Source of the DNA: Variovorax paradoxus
GTDB lineage: Bacteria > Pseudomonadota > Gammaproteobacteria > Burkholderiales > Burkholderiaceae_C
Assembly: GCF_018614875.1 (NCBI RefSeq)
Contig: NZ_JAGGNW010000027.1
Span: forward strand, 1 to 64,000
Direction: 5' to 3'
Length of the DNA stretch: 64,000 nucleotides
The notes under the pieces are model-generated. The model was not told the origin of the DNA and searched no databases. It saw only the letters and a list, made by a program, of their open reading frames with translations. Below are positions 16,032 through 25,071 of this stretch, in pieces (within the stretch, counting starts at the first letter, position 1; every line of letters starts with the position of its first letter). The translations under genes were made by a program, and so were the position numbers.

Positions 16032-17630
16032 TCAGGCGGAGGCGCCTGCCGTTGCGAGGTTGTTGAAAGGCTCTGCCGCCGCCGGCGCTGCTGCGGCGCC
16101 AGCGGGAGAGGAAGTCGGCGCATGCCAGGCGCGCAGCACCGCATAGCTGCGCCAGGGGCGCCATGCCTGCGACGCCTGGCTGGCCGCGCGTTCGGTGGTC
16201 ACGCCCAGTGCCTTCTGCAGCGCGACGTCGCCGGCGGGGAATGCGTCGGGCCAGCGCAGCGCGCGCATCGCGATGTACTGCGCGGTCCAGGCGCCGATGC
16301 CCGGAAGCTCCTGCAGTGCGGCAATAGTCGAGGGCACGTCGGCGCCTGCATGCAGCGTCAGCTTGCCGCCGGCGACCTCGCGGGCGATGGCCTGCAGCGC
16401 GGCCTGCCGCTGCCGCACGATGCCGAGTTTGCCGAGTGCGTCGCCGCTCGCGGCCGCCAGTGCCGCGGGCGTGGGAAACAGGTGGTTCAGCCCTTCGATG
16501 GGCGTGGCGATGGCTTCGCCGAAAGCCTCGACCAGCCGCGAGCCCAGCGTACGCGCCGCGGCCACGGTGATCTGCTGACCCAGCACCGCGCGCACCGCCA
16601 GCTCGAAACCATCGACCGTGCCGGGCACGCGCAAACCGTCGCCGTGCGGAAAGGCCTCGTGCAGCGCGGCGTTGATGGCCATCGGCTCGGCGTCGAGGTC
16701 GAGCATGGCGCGTGCGCGGCTGATCACGATCGGCAGCACCGCGGCGAGCGAGTCGCTGACCGACAGCAGCATCTGCTCGCGCTCGATGTCGAAGCGCAAT
16801 TGCAGCCAGCCGGCGTGGGCCTGTCCACCGTGTTGCACGCTCAGCGTCCGGGCCAGGCGAACGAAAGTCGGCGTGCTGCCCTTGGCGGGCTCCTTGCCAT
16901 CGGCCGTGATTGCCACCTCGACGCCGCGCAACGCGCGCCGCGCAAAGAAGCCGAGCATCGCGCCCACGTCGTAGGGCGGACGAAAGCCCAGCCGCACCTC
17001 GATGGCTTTTCCTTCGCCGCCCTCGGCGCCGCCGGCACGCCGCAACGCGCTCGGGTTGAGGCCGTAGTGCTCCAGGAACGCGGCGTTGAAGCGGCGCACG
17101 CTCGCGAAGCCGCTGGCCAGCGCCACCTGCGTCATCGGCAGCCGCGTGTCGGCGATCAGCTGCTTGGCGGCCAGCAGGCGGCGCGTCTGCAGATATTGCA
17201 AGGGCGAGACGCCGAACTGCGCCTCGAAGATGCGCCGCAGATGGCGGTCGCTCACGCCGAGCCGCGCGGCGATCTGCGCCGCGCCCGGACCGTCCTCGGA
17301 CCACGCATCGGGCTCGTCGATGAGGCGCGCGGCCTGCAGCGCGAGGATGCGCGAGGCATCTTCGGTGGACCAACTCGCCGCGCGCGGCGCGAGCTCGGGC
17401 CGGCAGCGCAGGCAGGGGCGGAAGCCCTCGGCCTCGGCCTGCGCCGCGTGGCGGAAGAAGCGGCAGTTCTCGCGCCGCGGCAGCTTCACGCGGCAGACCG
17501 GCCGGCAGTAGATGCCGGTGGAGGTCACCGCGGTGAAGAACGAGCCGTCGAAGCGCGCATCGTGCGTCTTCATCGCCAGGTAGCAGGCGTCGCTCTCGAG
17601 CGCTTCGGTGGATGCGTGAGTGGTAGGCAT
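16032..17630 (-). CDS. AdaA-AraC-AlkA fusion: alkylation-response regulator/3-methyladenine glycosylase
   Basis: 532 residues, three parts. Residues about 15-85: Ada N-terminal zinc domain (STGIYCRPVC, ENCRFF, RPCLRCRPE), whose first Cys accepts methyl from phosphotriesters. Residues about 90-190: AraC-type HTH (AARLGVSDRHLRRIFEAQFGVSPLQY). The rest: AlkA-type HhH-GPD glycosylase with GIGAWTAQYIAMRALRWPDAFPAGD, where the final Asp is catalytic. It senses alkylation damage, activates transcription and excises 3-methyladenine-type bases. The O6-methyltransferase domain of classical Ada is missing and is encoded by ogt next door. I chose ATG 17630; an upstream TTG adds two residues. Confidence 0.93.
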   Translation of the reverse strand: MPTTHASTEALESDACYLAMKTHDARFDGSFFTAVTSTGIYCRPVCRVKLPRRENCRFFRHAAQAEAEGFRPCLRCRPELAPRAASWSTEDASRILALQAARLIDEPDAWSEDGPGAAQIAARLGVSDRHLRRIFEAQFGVSPLQYLQTRRLLAAKQLIADTRLPMTQVALASGFASVRRFNAAFLEHYGLNPSALRRAGGAEGGEGKAIEVRLGFRPPYDVGAMLGFFARRALRGVEVAITADGKEPAKGSTPTFVRLARTLSVQHGGQAHAGWLQLRFDIEREQMLLSVSDSLAAVLPIVISRARAMLDLDAEPMAINAALHEAFPHGDGLRVPGTVDGFELAVRAVLGQQITVAAARTLGSRLVEAFGEAIATPIEGLNHLFPTPAALAAASGDALGKLGIVRQRQAALQAIAREVAGGKLTLHAGADVPSTIAALQELPGIGAWTAQYIAMRALRWPDAFPAGDVALQKALGVTTERAASQASQAWRPWRSYAVLRAWHAPTSSPAGAAAAPAAAEPFNNLATAGASA

Positions 17631-17742
17631 GGGCAAATGATACGGTTTCGACTCGTTTCAACTGGCCGTTTTCGGACATGTGGGCACCGAAGCGCTTGCC
17701 TACAATGGCCCGTTCTCAAGAACCTACAGGGAATGCCTCTTC

Positions 17743-19125
17743 ATGCAACTCAGTGCGTCGATTTTCAAGGCCTATGACATCCGAGGCGTGGTGCCCGTCA
17801 CACTCGATGCAGAGGTCGCGGAAGCGCTCGGCCGGGCTTTCGGCAGCGCTGCGCGCGCCGCTGGTGAAAAGACCGTGGCCGTGGGCCGCGATGGCCGCCT
17901 GTCCGGGCCCGCGCTGGTCGAAGCACTGATCAGCGGCCTGGTGGCCACCGGTATCGAGGTGATCAACGTGGGCGCGGTAACCACGCCCATGCTCTACTTT
18001 GCGGCCCACACGCTGTGCTCGAGCGGCATCCAGGTCACTGGCAGCCACAACCCCAAGGACTACAACGGCTTCAAGATGGTGCTGGCAGGGCGTGCCATCT
18101 ACGGCGACGAGATCCAGGGCCTGCGCAAGGTGATCGAAGAGGGCACGGCCAGGCTCGCTCCCGGCGGCAGCGTGCGCAAGGTCGACGTGACCGACGCTTA
18201 CGTGAAGCGCATCGTCGGCGACATTCAGCTGGCCCGCCCGCTGAAGATCGTGGTCGATTCCGGCAACGGCATTGCGGGCGCAACGGCGCCGGCCATCTTC
18301 CGCGCCATCGGCTGCGAAGTGAGCGAGCTGTTCAGCGAGGTCGACGGCGACTTTCCCAACCATCACCCCGATCCGAGCAAGCCCGAGAACCTCAAGGACC
18401 TGATGGCCGCGCTGGCCGAAGGCGACGCCGAGCTGGGCCTGGCCTTCGACGGCGACGGCGACCGCCTGGGCATCGTCACGAAAGACGGCCAGAACATCTT
18501 CCCCGACCGCCAGATGCAGCTTTTTGCGCAGGACGTGCTCTCGCGCGTGCCGGGCGGCACCATCGTGTACGACGTCAAGTGCTCGCAGCGCCTGGCGCCG
18601 GCCATCGAGGCCGCGGGCGGCAAGCCGATGATCTACAAGACCGGCCATTCGCTGATCAAGGCCAAGATGAAGGAGATCGATTCGCCGCTCGGCGGCGAGA
18701 TGAGCGGCCACATCTTCTTCAAGGAGCGCTGGTTCGGCTTCGACGACGGCACCTATGCGGGCTGCCGCCTGCTCGAGATCCTGAGCAAGACGCCCGATGC
18801 GAGCGACACGCTCAATGCCTTGCCCACGAGCTTCTCGACCCCCGAACTCAACGTGAAGTGCGCCGAAGGCGAGCCGCACGCGGTGGTCGAGCAACTCGTC
18901 GCAGGCGCGAGCTTCGCGGCACCGGCCGTGGTCTCGACCATCGACGGCCTGCGCGTCGACTGGCCCGACGGCTTTGGCCTGATCCGCGCTTCCAACACCA
19001 CCCCGGTGCTGGTGCTGCGCTTCGAGGGCCAGACCGATGCGGCCCTGAAGCGCATCGAAGCCGAAATGCTCGCGCTGCTCAGAACCGTCAAGCCCGACGC
19101 GACGCTGGCCGAAGCGTCGCACTGA
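17743..19125 (+). CDS. Phosphomannomutase/phosphoglucomutase
   Basis: 460-residue alpha-D-phosphohexomutase of the AlgC/ManB type. Opens SIFKAYDIRG; phosphoserine loop VTGSHNPKDYNGFK; Mg-binding DGDGDRLG; sugar-binding GGEMSGHIFF; C-terminal phosphate loop near RASNTTPVLVLRFEG. It interconverts the 1- and 6-phosphates of mannose or glucose and feeds surface polysaccharide and LPS synthesis. ATG 17743 is preceded by AGGGA and begins the conserved fold; a longer in-frame start at 17680 is unsupported. waaA follows after 5 bases, which fits an LPS role. Confidence 0.95.
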   Translation: MQLSASIFKAYDIRGVVPVTLDAEVAEALGRAFGSAARAAGEKTVAVGRDGRLSGPALVEALISGLVATGIEVINVGAVTTPMLYFAAHTLCSSGIQVTGSHNPKDYNGFKMVLAGRAIYGDEIQGLRKVIEEGTARLAPGGSVRKVDVTDAYVKRIVGDIQLARPLKIVVDSGNGIAGATAPAIFRAIGCEVSELFSEVDGDFPNHHPDPSKPENLKDLMAALAEGDAELGLAFDGDGDRLGIVTKDGQNIFPDRQMQLFAQDVLSRVPGGTIVYDVKCSQRLAPAIEAAGGKPMIYKTGHSLIKAKMKEIDSPLGGEMSGHIFFKERWFGFDDGTYAGCRLLEILSKTPDASDTLNALPTSFSTPELNVKCAEGEPHAVVEQLVAGASFAAPAVVSTIDGLRVDWPDGFGLIRASNTTPVLVLRFEGQTDAALKRIEAEMLALLRTVKPDATLAEASH

Positions 19126-19130
19126 GTCCC

Positions 19131-20507
19131 GTGCGTTCGCTGCTGCTGCGCCTCTATGGCGCCTTCACCACCGTCGTGCAACCGCTGGTTCGCCGCAAGT
19201 TGCGGCGCCGCGCGGTGGCCGAACCCGGCTACGCCGTGGCCGTCGAAGAGCGCTTCGGCTACTACGACGATGCCACCACCGGCGAGGGCCAGTGCTGGGT
19301 GCATGCGGTCTCGCTCGGTGAAACGCGCGCGGCCGCCATCCTGATCGAGGAGCTGCGCAGGCAGTATCCGGGCATACCGATCCTGCTGACGCACGGCACC
19401 GCCACCGGCCGCGAAGAGGGCGCCAAGCTGCTTCAACCCGGCGATACGCAGGTCTGGCAGCCCTGGGACATGCCGGGCGCGGTGGCGCGCTTTCTCGACC
19501 GTTTCCAGCCGCGCATCGGCGTGCTGATGGAAACCGAAGTCTGGCCAGAGATGGCCGCCGCCTGCGCGGAGCGCCGCATCCCGCTGGTGCTGGCCAATGC
19601 GCGGCTCAACGAAAAATCGCTGGCTGCGGCCGAACGCCTCGGCTGGCTCGCGCGGCCCGCGTATTCGGCGCTCGCCGCCGTGTGGGCGCAGACCGAGGCC
19701 GATGCGCACCGGCTGGTGTCGCTGGGCGCCAAGGTGGCCGGCATCTACGGCAACCTCAAGTTCGACGCCTCGCCCGACGCGCGCCAGCTGGCCGCGGCCG
19801 TGACGCTGCGCGAGCGCCTGCCGCGGCCGATGGTGGTGCTCGCAAGCTCCCGCGACGGCGAGGAGCGGATGCTGCTCGACGTGCTCAGGCGCTTTGGCGC
19901 CACCTCTCCCGTGCCGCCCGAGCAGGGCGCCATCCGTTCGATTGCCAAGCGCGTGCACGACGTGCAATGGATGATCGTGCCGCGCCATCCGCAGCGCTTC
20001 GACGAAGTGGCCGCGCTGATCGAATCCGAGGGTTTTGCCGTGGCGCGACGCAGCGCCGCGGGTGAGCCGTCCGATGCCGAGATCTGGCTCGGTGATTCGC
20101 TCGGCGAAATGGCGCTCTACTACGGCCTGGCCGACGTTGCGCTGCTGGGCGGAAGCTTTGAGCCGCTGGGCGGGCAGAACCTGATCGAGCCGGCCGCCTG
20201 TGGCTGCCCGGTGGTCATGGGCCCCTCGACCTTCAACTTTGCCGAAGCGGCGCAGCTTTCGCTTGCGGCCGGCGCCTCGCTGCGTGTCGAGAACATGGAG
20301 CAGGCCGTCACCGCGGCGCTCAAGCTGGTCGAGAACCCCGAGCGCCGCGCCGTCATGGCCGAGGCTGCGCTGGCCTTCTCGTCGTCGAACCGCGGCGCCG
20401 CCGAACGCACCGCCGTTGCGGTGCTGGCCATCGCGCAGGCCGCGGATCCCGTGGTGACCGAAGCCGCGCCGCTCGAGGATTCGAAGGCAGAACCCACGCT
20501 CGACTGA
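19131..20507 (+). CDS. waaA: 3-deoxy-D-manno-octulosonic acid transferase
   Basis: 458 residues, CMP-Kdo:lipid A transferase (GT30), a membrane-associated enzyme of inner-core LPS assembly. Seen: N-terminal membrane-proximal LLRLYGAF, VSLGETRAA with the catalytic-site Glu region, ILLTHGTATGREEG, METEVWPEM, PRHPQRFDEV, and donor-binding GGSFEPLGGQNLIEPAACG. Start is GTG at 19131, five bases after the phosphohexomutase stop, with no strong Shine-Dalgarno, so coupling to the upstream gene is likely. Slightly longer than E. coli WaaA, mainly from a C-terminal acidic tail. Confidence 0.95.
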   Translation: MRSLLLRLYGAFTTVVQPLVRRKLRRRAVAEPGYAVAVEERFGYYDDATTGEGQCWVHAVSLGETRAAAILIEELRRQYPGIPILLTHGTATGREEGAKLLQPGDTQVWQPWDMPGAVARFLDRFQPRIGVLMETEVWPEMAAACAERRIPLVLANARLNEKSLAAAERLGWLARPAYSALAAVWAQTEADAHRLVSLGAKVAGIYGNLKFDASPDARQLAAAVTLRERLPRPMVVLASSRDGEERMLLDVLRRFGATSPVPPEQGAIRSIAKRVHDVQWMIVPRHPQRFDEVAALIESEGFAVARRSAAGEPSDAEIWLGDSLGEMALYYGLADVALLGGSFEPLGGQNLIEPAACGCPVVMGPSTFNFAEAAQLSLAAGASLRVENMEQAVTAALKLVENPERRAVMAEAALAFSSSNRGAAERTAVAVLAIAQAADPVVTEAAPLEDSKAEPTLD

Positions 20508-20549
20508 GTTGGTATGGCTCCTTCCCCCGGGAGGGGAGGGAGAAAATCC

Positions 20550-22085
20550 TCAGCGCACTGGCGGATTGAGGATCACCGGCGGCACGGGTGCCGTCGGCAT
20601 CGTCGGCGCCGGCGGATTGAACGGCGGCACTGGCACTGGCGGCACCACGGGAATCCTCGGCGGCGTGACCGGCACCGAAGGCGCGGTTTGCGGCTGCTCG
20701 CCGAGCGATGGCGCTGCCGCGCTTCCATTCTTCGCCAGTGTCGCGTTGATCGCGTTCATGTCGTCGACCGTCAGCGTGCCGTTGGCCTGGCGCAGCTTCA
20801 GGTTGCCCAGCAGCACGTTGTAGCGCGCCTGCGCGAGATCGCGCTTGGTCTGGAACAACTGGCTTTGCGAATTGAGCACGTCGATGTTGATGCGCACGCC
20901 CACCTGGTAGCCGAGCCGGTTGGCATCGAGCGCGCTCTGGCTCGAAGCCTCGGCCGCTTCGAGCGCCTTCACCTGGCCCGCGCCGGACACCAGCCCGAGG
21001 TAGGCCGCGCGCGTGGCCTGCGCCACGCTGCGGCGGGTGCCTTCGAGCACGCTGCGCGACTGTTCTTCGAGCGCGAGCGTTTCCTTGATGCGGTTCTCGG
21101 TGGCAAAGCCGGCGAATAGCGGCAGGTTGAACACCACGCCCACGGAGGCGGCGTTGATGCGCGTGCCCACGGTGCTGGTGCTGGTGCCGTCCGGGTTGCG
21201 CGTGATGTTGTAGCCCAGGTTGGCGTCGAGCGTGGGCTTGTGGCCGGCTTCGGCCTTGCGGGTTTCCAGCCCGGCCACGTCGAGTCCGAGCTGCGCCTGT
21301 CGGATGGCCGGGTGCGCTTCATCGGCCTGCGCAACCCAGGCTTCGATATTGGCCGGCATGGCGGTCGGCAGCACCACCGGCTGCGCCAGCGGCACCGGCA
21401 CGCTGCCGGGGCGGCCGACCAGCTGGTCGAGCACCACCTTCTTCACCTGCAGGTCGTTCTCGGCGGCGATCTCCTGCGCAATGACGAGGTCGTAGCGGGC
21501 CTGTGCTTCGCGCGTGTCGGTGATGGTGGAGGTGCCGACCTCGAAGTTGCGCTTGGCCGACGCGAGCTGCTCGGCCACGGCCACCTTCTGCGCGCGCACC
21601 AGCGTCAGGCTGTCCTGGCTGGCGAGCACGTCGAAGTAGGCCTGGCTCACGCGCACGATCAGGTCCTGCTCGGCAATGGTGAGCACCGCCTGCGCGATCT
21701 CGGCCTGGCGCTTGCCCTGCTCGTAGGTGGCCCAGTTGGCGGGCCGGTAGAGCGGCTGCGTGGCGTTGACGCCGATGTTCTGCGTGGTGAAGTCGCGCGG
21801 CGTGGTGGTTCCGCGGCCGGTGCCGGTGAGCGTGTCGATGTCGAGGTTGTTGCGCGTTGCGCCGGCCGTCAGCCCCACGGCGGGAAGAATGCCGGCCTTG
21901 GCCTGCGCGGCGCGCGCCACGCTCGCGTCGTACTGGGCCCGCGCACCCTGGTAGGTGGCGTCGAATCCGCGTGCGGAATCGTAGAGTTCGTTCAGTGTCT
22001 GGCCTTGGGCCGGCAGCGCGAGCAGGGTGGCAAAGAGACTTGCGAGCGCTGCGGAAAGAGGCAAAAGCCTGGGCCTGAAAGGCAT
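20550..22085 (-). CDS. tolC: TolC-family outer-membrane channel
   Basis: 511 residues. Signal peptide (LPAQGQ cleavage region), then the two TolC repeats: LNELYDSARGFDATYQGARAQYD and later FNLPLFAGFATENRIKETLALEEQSR, with RARYNVLLGNLKLRQANG-like helix near the end. It forms the trimeric outer-membrane duct for type I secretion and RND/ABC efflux. The last 55 residues are an unusual Pro/Val-rich periplasmic tail (PVPPFNPPAP, PPVILNPP). AAGGA precedes ATG 22085. It lies downstream of the PCMT-like and rhodanese genes, an order I regard as typical of Burkholderiales. Confidence 0.93.
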   Translation of the reverse strand: MPFRPRLLPLSAALASLFATLLALPAQGQTLNELYDSARGFDATYQGARAQYDASVARAAQAKAGILPAVGLTAGATRNNLDIDTLTGTGRGTTTPRDFTTQNIGVNATQPLYRPANWATYEQGKRQAEIAQAVLTIAEQDLIVRVSQAYFDVLASQDSLTLVRAQKVAVAEQLASAKRNFEVGTSTITDTREAQARYDLVIAQEIAAENDLQVKKVVLDQLVGRPGSVPVPLAQPVVLPTAMPANIEAWVAQADEAHPAIRQAQLGLDVAGLETRKAEAGHKPTLDANLGYNITRNPDGTSTSTVGTRINAASVGVVFNLPLFAGFATENRIKETLALEEQSRSVLEGTRRSVAQATRAAYLGLVSGAGQVKALEAAEASSQSALDANRLGYQVGVRINIDVLNSQSQLFQTKRDLAQARYNVLLGNLKLRQANGTLTVDDMNAINATLAKNGSAAAPSLGEQPQTAPSVPVTPPRIPVVPPVPVPPFNPPAPTMPTAPVPPVILNPPVR

Positions 22086-22106
22086 TGAACGTCCTTGAAG
22101 AAAGAA

Positions 22107-22445
22107 TCAGTAGCGCGGCACGGAAGGATCGTGCTGTGCGGACCAGGCGTCGATGCCGCCAGCCACGTTGGCCAGCTCGGCAAAGCCGTTCTGGCTCAGG
22201 AAGGCCGCCACGCGCTGGCTGCGCGCGCCGTGATGGCACAGGCACGCAATGCGCTGGCCTTCTTCGAGCTCGGAAAGACGCGCCGGAACCTCGTTCATCG
22301 GAATGGCCACCAGCGTGAAGCCCTGGGGGGCGACGCTCGCGGTCTGCAGCTCCCAGGGTTCGCGCACATCGAGCAGCACGGGCGCCGCGCCGGGGTTTTG
22401 CGCAAACCAGGCGGCGAGATCGGCGGGGTGGACTTGATCGATCAT
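22107..22445 (-). CDS. Single-domain rhodanese
   Basis: 112 residues, one rhodanese domain: VLLDVREPWE, then the active-site loop CLCHHGARSQRVA with the catalytic Cys before HHGARS, and NVAGGIDAWS. Cytoplasmic sulfurtransferase or sulfane-sulfur carrier. ATG 22445 is 14 bases after the stop of the PCMT-like gene; no clear Shine-Dalgarno, so translation is probably coupled. TolC follows after 21 bases. Confidence 0.92.
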   Translation of the reverse strand: MIDQVHPADLAAWFAQNPGAAPVLLDVREPWELQTASVAPQGFTLVAIPMNEVPARLSELEEGQRIACLCHHGARSQRVAAFLSQNGFAELANVAGGIDAWSAQHDPSVPRY

Positions 22446-22459
22446 TCGGAGGCGTCCGT

Positions 22460-23137
22460 TCAGAACGAGAAGCGCGAGGGCTCGGGGAAGTTGAGCAGCC
22501 GCGGCGCCACGGTGTCCCAGGGCTGGGTCGTTTCCCACTTGCTTTCGCTGCTGCGGGTGACAAAGTGGGCGCGCATCATCGGTTCTTCGCCCACGATGGC
22601 GGCGAGCCGGCCGCCCACCTTGAGCGAGCCGAGCAGGTTCTGCGGAATGCGCGCCACGGAGCCGCTGAGCACGATCACGTCGAAGCTCGGGCCGCTCGGC
22701 AGCGGCACCGCGCCGTCGGCGTTGCGCACCTCGACATTGGCCACGCCGTTCTGGCGCAGCGTCTCGGCGGCGCCGGCGGCCAGCGCGGGATCGATCTCGA
22801 GCGACAGCACCTGGGCCGCGCGGTGGGCGAGCAGGGCGGCCATGAAGCCCGAACCGGTGCCGATCTCGAGCACCGACTCGTGCTTCTGCACGTGCAGGTC
22901 CTGCAGCATGCGTGCCTCGACCTTGGGCGAGAGCATGACCTGGCCCGGAACGGAACCGTCGCCCAGCGGAATCTCCATGTCGAAGAAGGCCAGCGCGCGG
23001 TGGGCGGGCGGCACGTAGTCTTCGCGCCGGATCGCGGCCAGCAGGTCGAGAATTTCCAGATCGAGCACATCCCAGGGCCGGATCTGCTGTTCGATCATGT
23101 TGAAGCGCAGGCGCTCGAGGGTGGGGGTGGGGTTCAT
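22460..23137 (-). CDS. Protein-L-isoaspartate O-methyltransferase-like protein
   Basis: 225 residues. NMIEQQIRPWDVLD at the N-terminus, then AdoMet-binding VLEIGTGSGFMAALLA and LEIDPALAA, and FDVIVLSGSVARIPQNLL. The fold is PCMT, but the classical EIGTGSGYQ is GF and the isoaspartate loop is diverged, so it may be a family member with another methyl acceptor. ATG 23137 has AGGAAAAG upstream and precedes the conserved N-terminus. It heads the unit PCMT-rhodanese-tolC. Confidence 0.87.
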   Translation of the reverse strand: MNPTPTLERLRFNMIEQQIRPWDVLDLEILDLLAAIRREDYVPPAHRALAFFDMEIPLGDGSVPGQVMLSPKVEARMLQDLHVQKHESVLEIGTGSGFMAALLAHRAAQVLSLEIDPALAAGAAETLRQNGVANVEVRNADGAVPLPSGPSFDVIVLSGSVARIPQNLLGSLKVGGRLAAIVGEEPMMRAHFVTRSSESKWETTQPWDTVAPRLLNFPEPSRFSF

Positions 23138-23227
23138 GGGAGGCTTTTCCTTGTGGGGCTCAGGACAAACCTTCAATTTTAGGTTGCGCGGCACGGGCGC
23201 GCGGCGGCTCGGGCGTCCATTTGCGCG

Positions 23228-23905
23228 TCATGCCGCGGCTCCGGGCGGCCGGGTGAGGCCGTAAAGCACGGTCTCGGCCTGCGTGGCGAGGTATTTTTCC
23301 GGGTCGAGCGAGGTTTCGTCGTCGACGCAGACCATGGCTGAATGCTTCCACAGCATCAGGAAGACCATCGGCGCCACCACCGCGTAGATGGCGTGGTCGA
23401 CGTCGACCGGCGCGAATTCGCCCCGGTCGATGCCGCGCTGCAGGATGCGCCGCAGCAGCGTGTGGCCTGGCCGGACCACCTCCTTGCGGTAGAACTCGGC
23501 CAGCTCGGGAAAATTGGCGCCCTCGCTCATCATGAGCTTGGTCAGGCCCGAGGCCTTGGTCATGCCCACGCGCTCCCACCAGACGCGCATGCAGTAGCGC
23601 AGCATGTCCGCCGTGGTTCCTTCGAAGGCTTCGAACTCGTCGTTCCACTCGGAAAACCGGCCGCTGAGGTTCTCGACCACCACGGCCTTGAAGAGCTCTT
23701 CCTTGCTCGGAAAGTAAAGAAAGAGGGTGCCCTTGGAGACCCCCGCGCGGGCCGCCACTTCCTCGGAGCGGGTGGCGGCAAAGCCTTTTTCGACGAACAG
23801 ATCGAGCGCCGCCGCCAGCAGTTCGCCCGGACGCGCCTCCTTGCGGCGCTCGCGCTTGGCGCGCACCGGGCAGATCTTGTCGGCAAAGAAGCGGGGGGTG
23901 GGCAT
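23228..23905 (-). CDS. TetR-family transcriptional regulator
   Basis: 225 residues. N-terminal HTH: LLAAALDLFVEKGFAATRSEEVAARAGVSKGTLFLYFPSKEELF, followed by a helical ligand/dimer domain. ATG 23905 starts a basic segment (RAKRERRKEARPGE). There is no Shine-Dalgarno; a pseudo-palindrome of TetR type lies 8-27 bases upstream, which suggests autorepression and control of the divergent msrA unit. Downstream on the same strand is the PCMT-rhodanese-tolC run, 90 bases away, so efflux control through tolC is also possible. The inducer is unknown. Confidence 0.9.
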   Translation of the reverse strand: MPTPRFFADKICPVRAKRERRKEARPGELLAAALDLFVEKGFAATRSEEVAARAGVSKGTLFLYFPSKEELFKAVVVENLSGRFSEWNDEFEAFEGTTADMLRYCMRVWWERVGMTKASGLTKLMMSEGANFPELAEFYRKEVVRPGHTLLRRILQRGIDRGEFAPVDVDHAIYAVVAPMVFLMLWKHSAMVCVDDETSLDPEKYLATQAETVLYGLTRPPGAAA

Positions 23906-23912
23906 GATATTA

Positions 23913-23932
23913 ATGACTGACGGGTTAGTAAT
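23913..23932. promoter_or_regulatory. Candidate TetR operator
   Basis: ATGACTGAC-GG-GTTAGTAAT: nine-base half sites related by dyad symmetry with two mismatches. It lies 8 bases upstream of the TetR start codon and 75 bases upstream of msrA, so binding would affect both directions. Confidence 0.55.
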
Positions 23933-24006
23933 GTAGTGACCCGCATCCAGCCCGTCAAGCCGCGACAATATCGGGTTCGCTTTTTTCCCACCTGCCGGAG
24001 CAGCTC

Positions 24007-24558
24007 ATGTCTTCTTCATTGCCGCCAACCGAAACCATCGTGCTGGGCGGAGGCTGCTTCTGGTGCACCGAGGCCGTGTTCGACCGCGTGCAGGGCGTGG
24101 TGGACGTCGAATCCGGCTACTGCAACGGCCAGACCGTCAACCCGAGCTACGAGCAGGTCTGCACCGGCCGCACCGGGCATGCGGAGGTGGTGAAGGTCCA
24201 GTTCGACCCCGCCATCATCAGCCTGCGTGAAATTCTCGAGATCTTTTTCGTGGTGCACGACCCCACGACCCTGAATCGCCAGGGCAACGATGTCGGCACG
24301 CAATACCGCAGCGGCATCTATGTCACCGACGATGCGCAGAAGCAGGTGGCCCAGGAGGTCATCCGCGAGATCGAGGCCAGCAAGACCTATGGCTCGGCCG
24401 TCGTGACCGAGGTGGCGCCGCTCGCCAACTACTCGACGGCCGAGGCCTACCACCAGGACTATTTCCTGAACAACCCGAACCAGGGCTACTGCGCCTTCGT
24501 GGTCGGCCCCAAGGTCGAGAAGTTCCAGAAGACCTTCGCGTCGCGCGTCAAGGGCTGA
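24007..24558 (+). CDS. msrA: Peptide-methionine (S)-S-oxide reductase
   Basis: 183 residues. Catalytic GGGCFWCTEAVF near the N-terminus, then GYCNG, TGHAEVVKVQFDP, FFVVHDPTTLNRQGNDVGTQYRS, and a C-terminal QGYC that can supply the resolving Cys. Reduces Met-S-sulfoxide in proteins and free Met using thioredoxin. GGAG precedes ATG 24007. It is divergent from the TetR gene and followed after 26 bases by the His-rich membrane protein. Confidence 0.96.
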   Translation: MSSSLPPTETIVLGGGCFWCTEAVFDRVQGVVDVESGYCNGQTVNPSYEQVCTGRTGHAEVVKVQFDPAIISLREILEIFFVVHDPTTLNRQGNDVGTQYRSGIYVTDDAQKQVAQEVIREIEASKTYGSAVVTEVAPLANYSTAEAYHQDYFLNNPNQGYCAFVVGPKVEKFQKTFASRVKG

Positions 24559-24584
24559 TCGTTCTCTTTCAGGCCCTGCTTTTC

Positions 24585-24995
24585 GTGCACATCGCCAGCC
24601 CCGCCCCGCATAGGCCGTTCCGGTCGACCCGCGCGATCGCCATCGCGCTGGTGCTTGCGCTGTGGTTCGCGGGCACGCTGGGGCTGATGCACCGGACGCT
24701 GCACGTGCCCGGCCTGGCGCAGGCCCATGCAACGGCCCATGCGGTCGCCCAGGCCATTCACCCGAAGGGCGCCATCGAGCATGCGGCCCACGGCATCGGC
24801 GACCTGTTCGGCAATCACTCCGATGCCGAATGCCGGCTTTACGACCAGCTGTCGCATGGCTCGGGCGCGCTCGGCGTGCCGATGGTGGTGCTGCCGGTGC
24901 TGCTGCCGTCGGCCACCTTTGCCTACCTTCAGGGCGAAGCCATCGCCCGCTGGGTTGCGCTGTTCGACGCGCGCGGCCCGCCTTCCACTCGCTGA
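24585..24995 (+). CDS. His-rich single-pass membrane/secreted protein upstream of a ZnuD-like receptor
   Basis: 136 residues, GTG start 24585. One N-terminal hydrophobic segment (AIAIALVLALWFAGTLG), then a His-dense stretch between about residues 36 and 80 (MHRTLH, AHATAHAVAQAIH, EHAAHG, NHSDAECRLYDQLSHG), then a second hydrophobic region (VPMVVLPVLLPSATFAYL). The pattern resembles DUF2946-like small metal-associated proteins, but I do not claim membership. Its place 76 bases before a zinc-type TonB receptor suggests binding of zinc or another divalent metal in the periplasm. Confidence 0.65.
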   Translation: MHIASPAPHRPFRSTRAIAIALVLALWFAGTLGLMHRTLHVPGLAQAHATAHAVAQAIHPKGAIEHAAHGIGDLFGNHSDAECRLYDQLSHGSGALGVPMVVLPVLLPSATFAYLQGEAIARWVALFDARGPPSTR

Positions 24996-25071
24996 ATTCC
25001 CCGTGTTCCGGTTGCTGCATCCGCGCCTTGCGGATGGCGGCGATCGTCCCTTGATTCAACGAGTGTTCATC

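Noticed and set aside
14410..17679. 1,089-codon minus-strand frame and a 1,041-codon plus-strand frame over 14.4-17.8 kb
   Set aside because: Both are high-GC frame shadows of the EamA, Ogt and AdaA-AlkA genes; protein-like composition only at the parts that are those genes.
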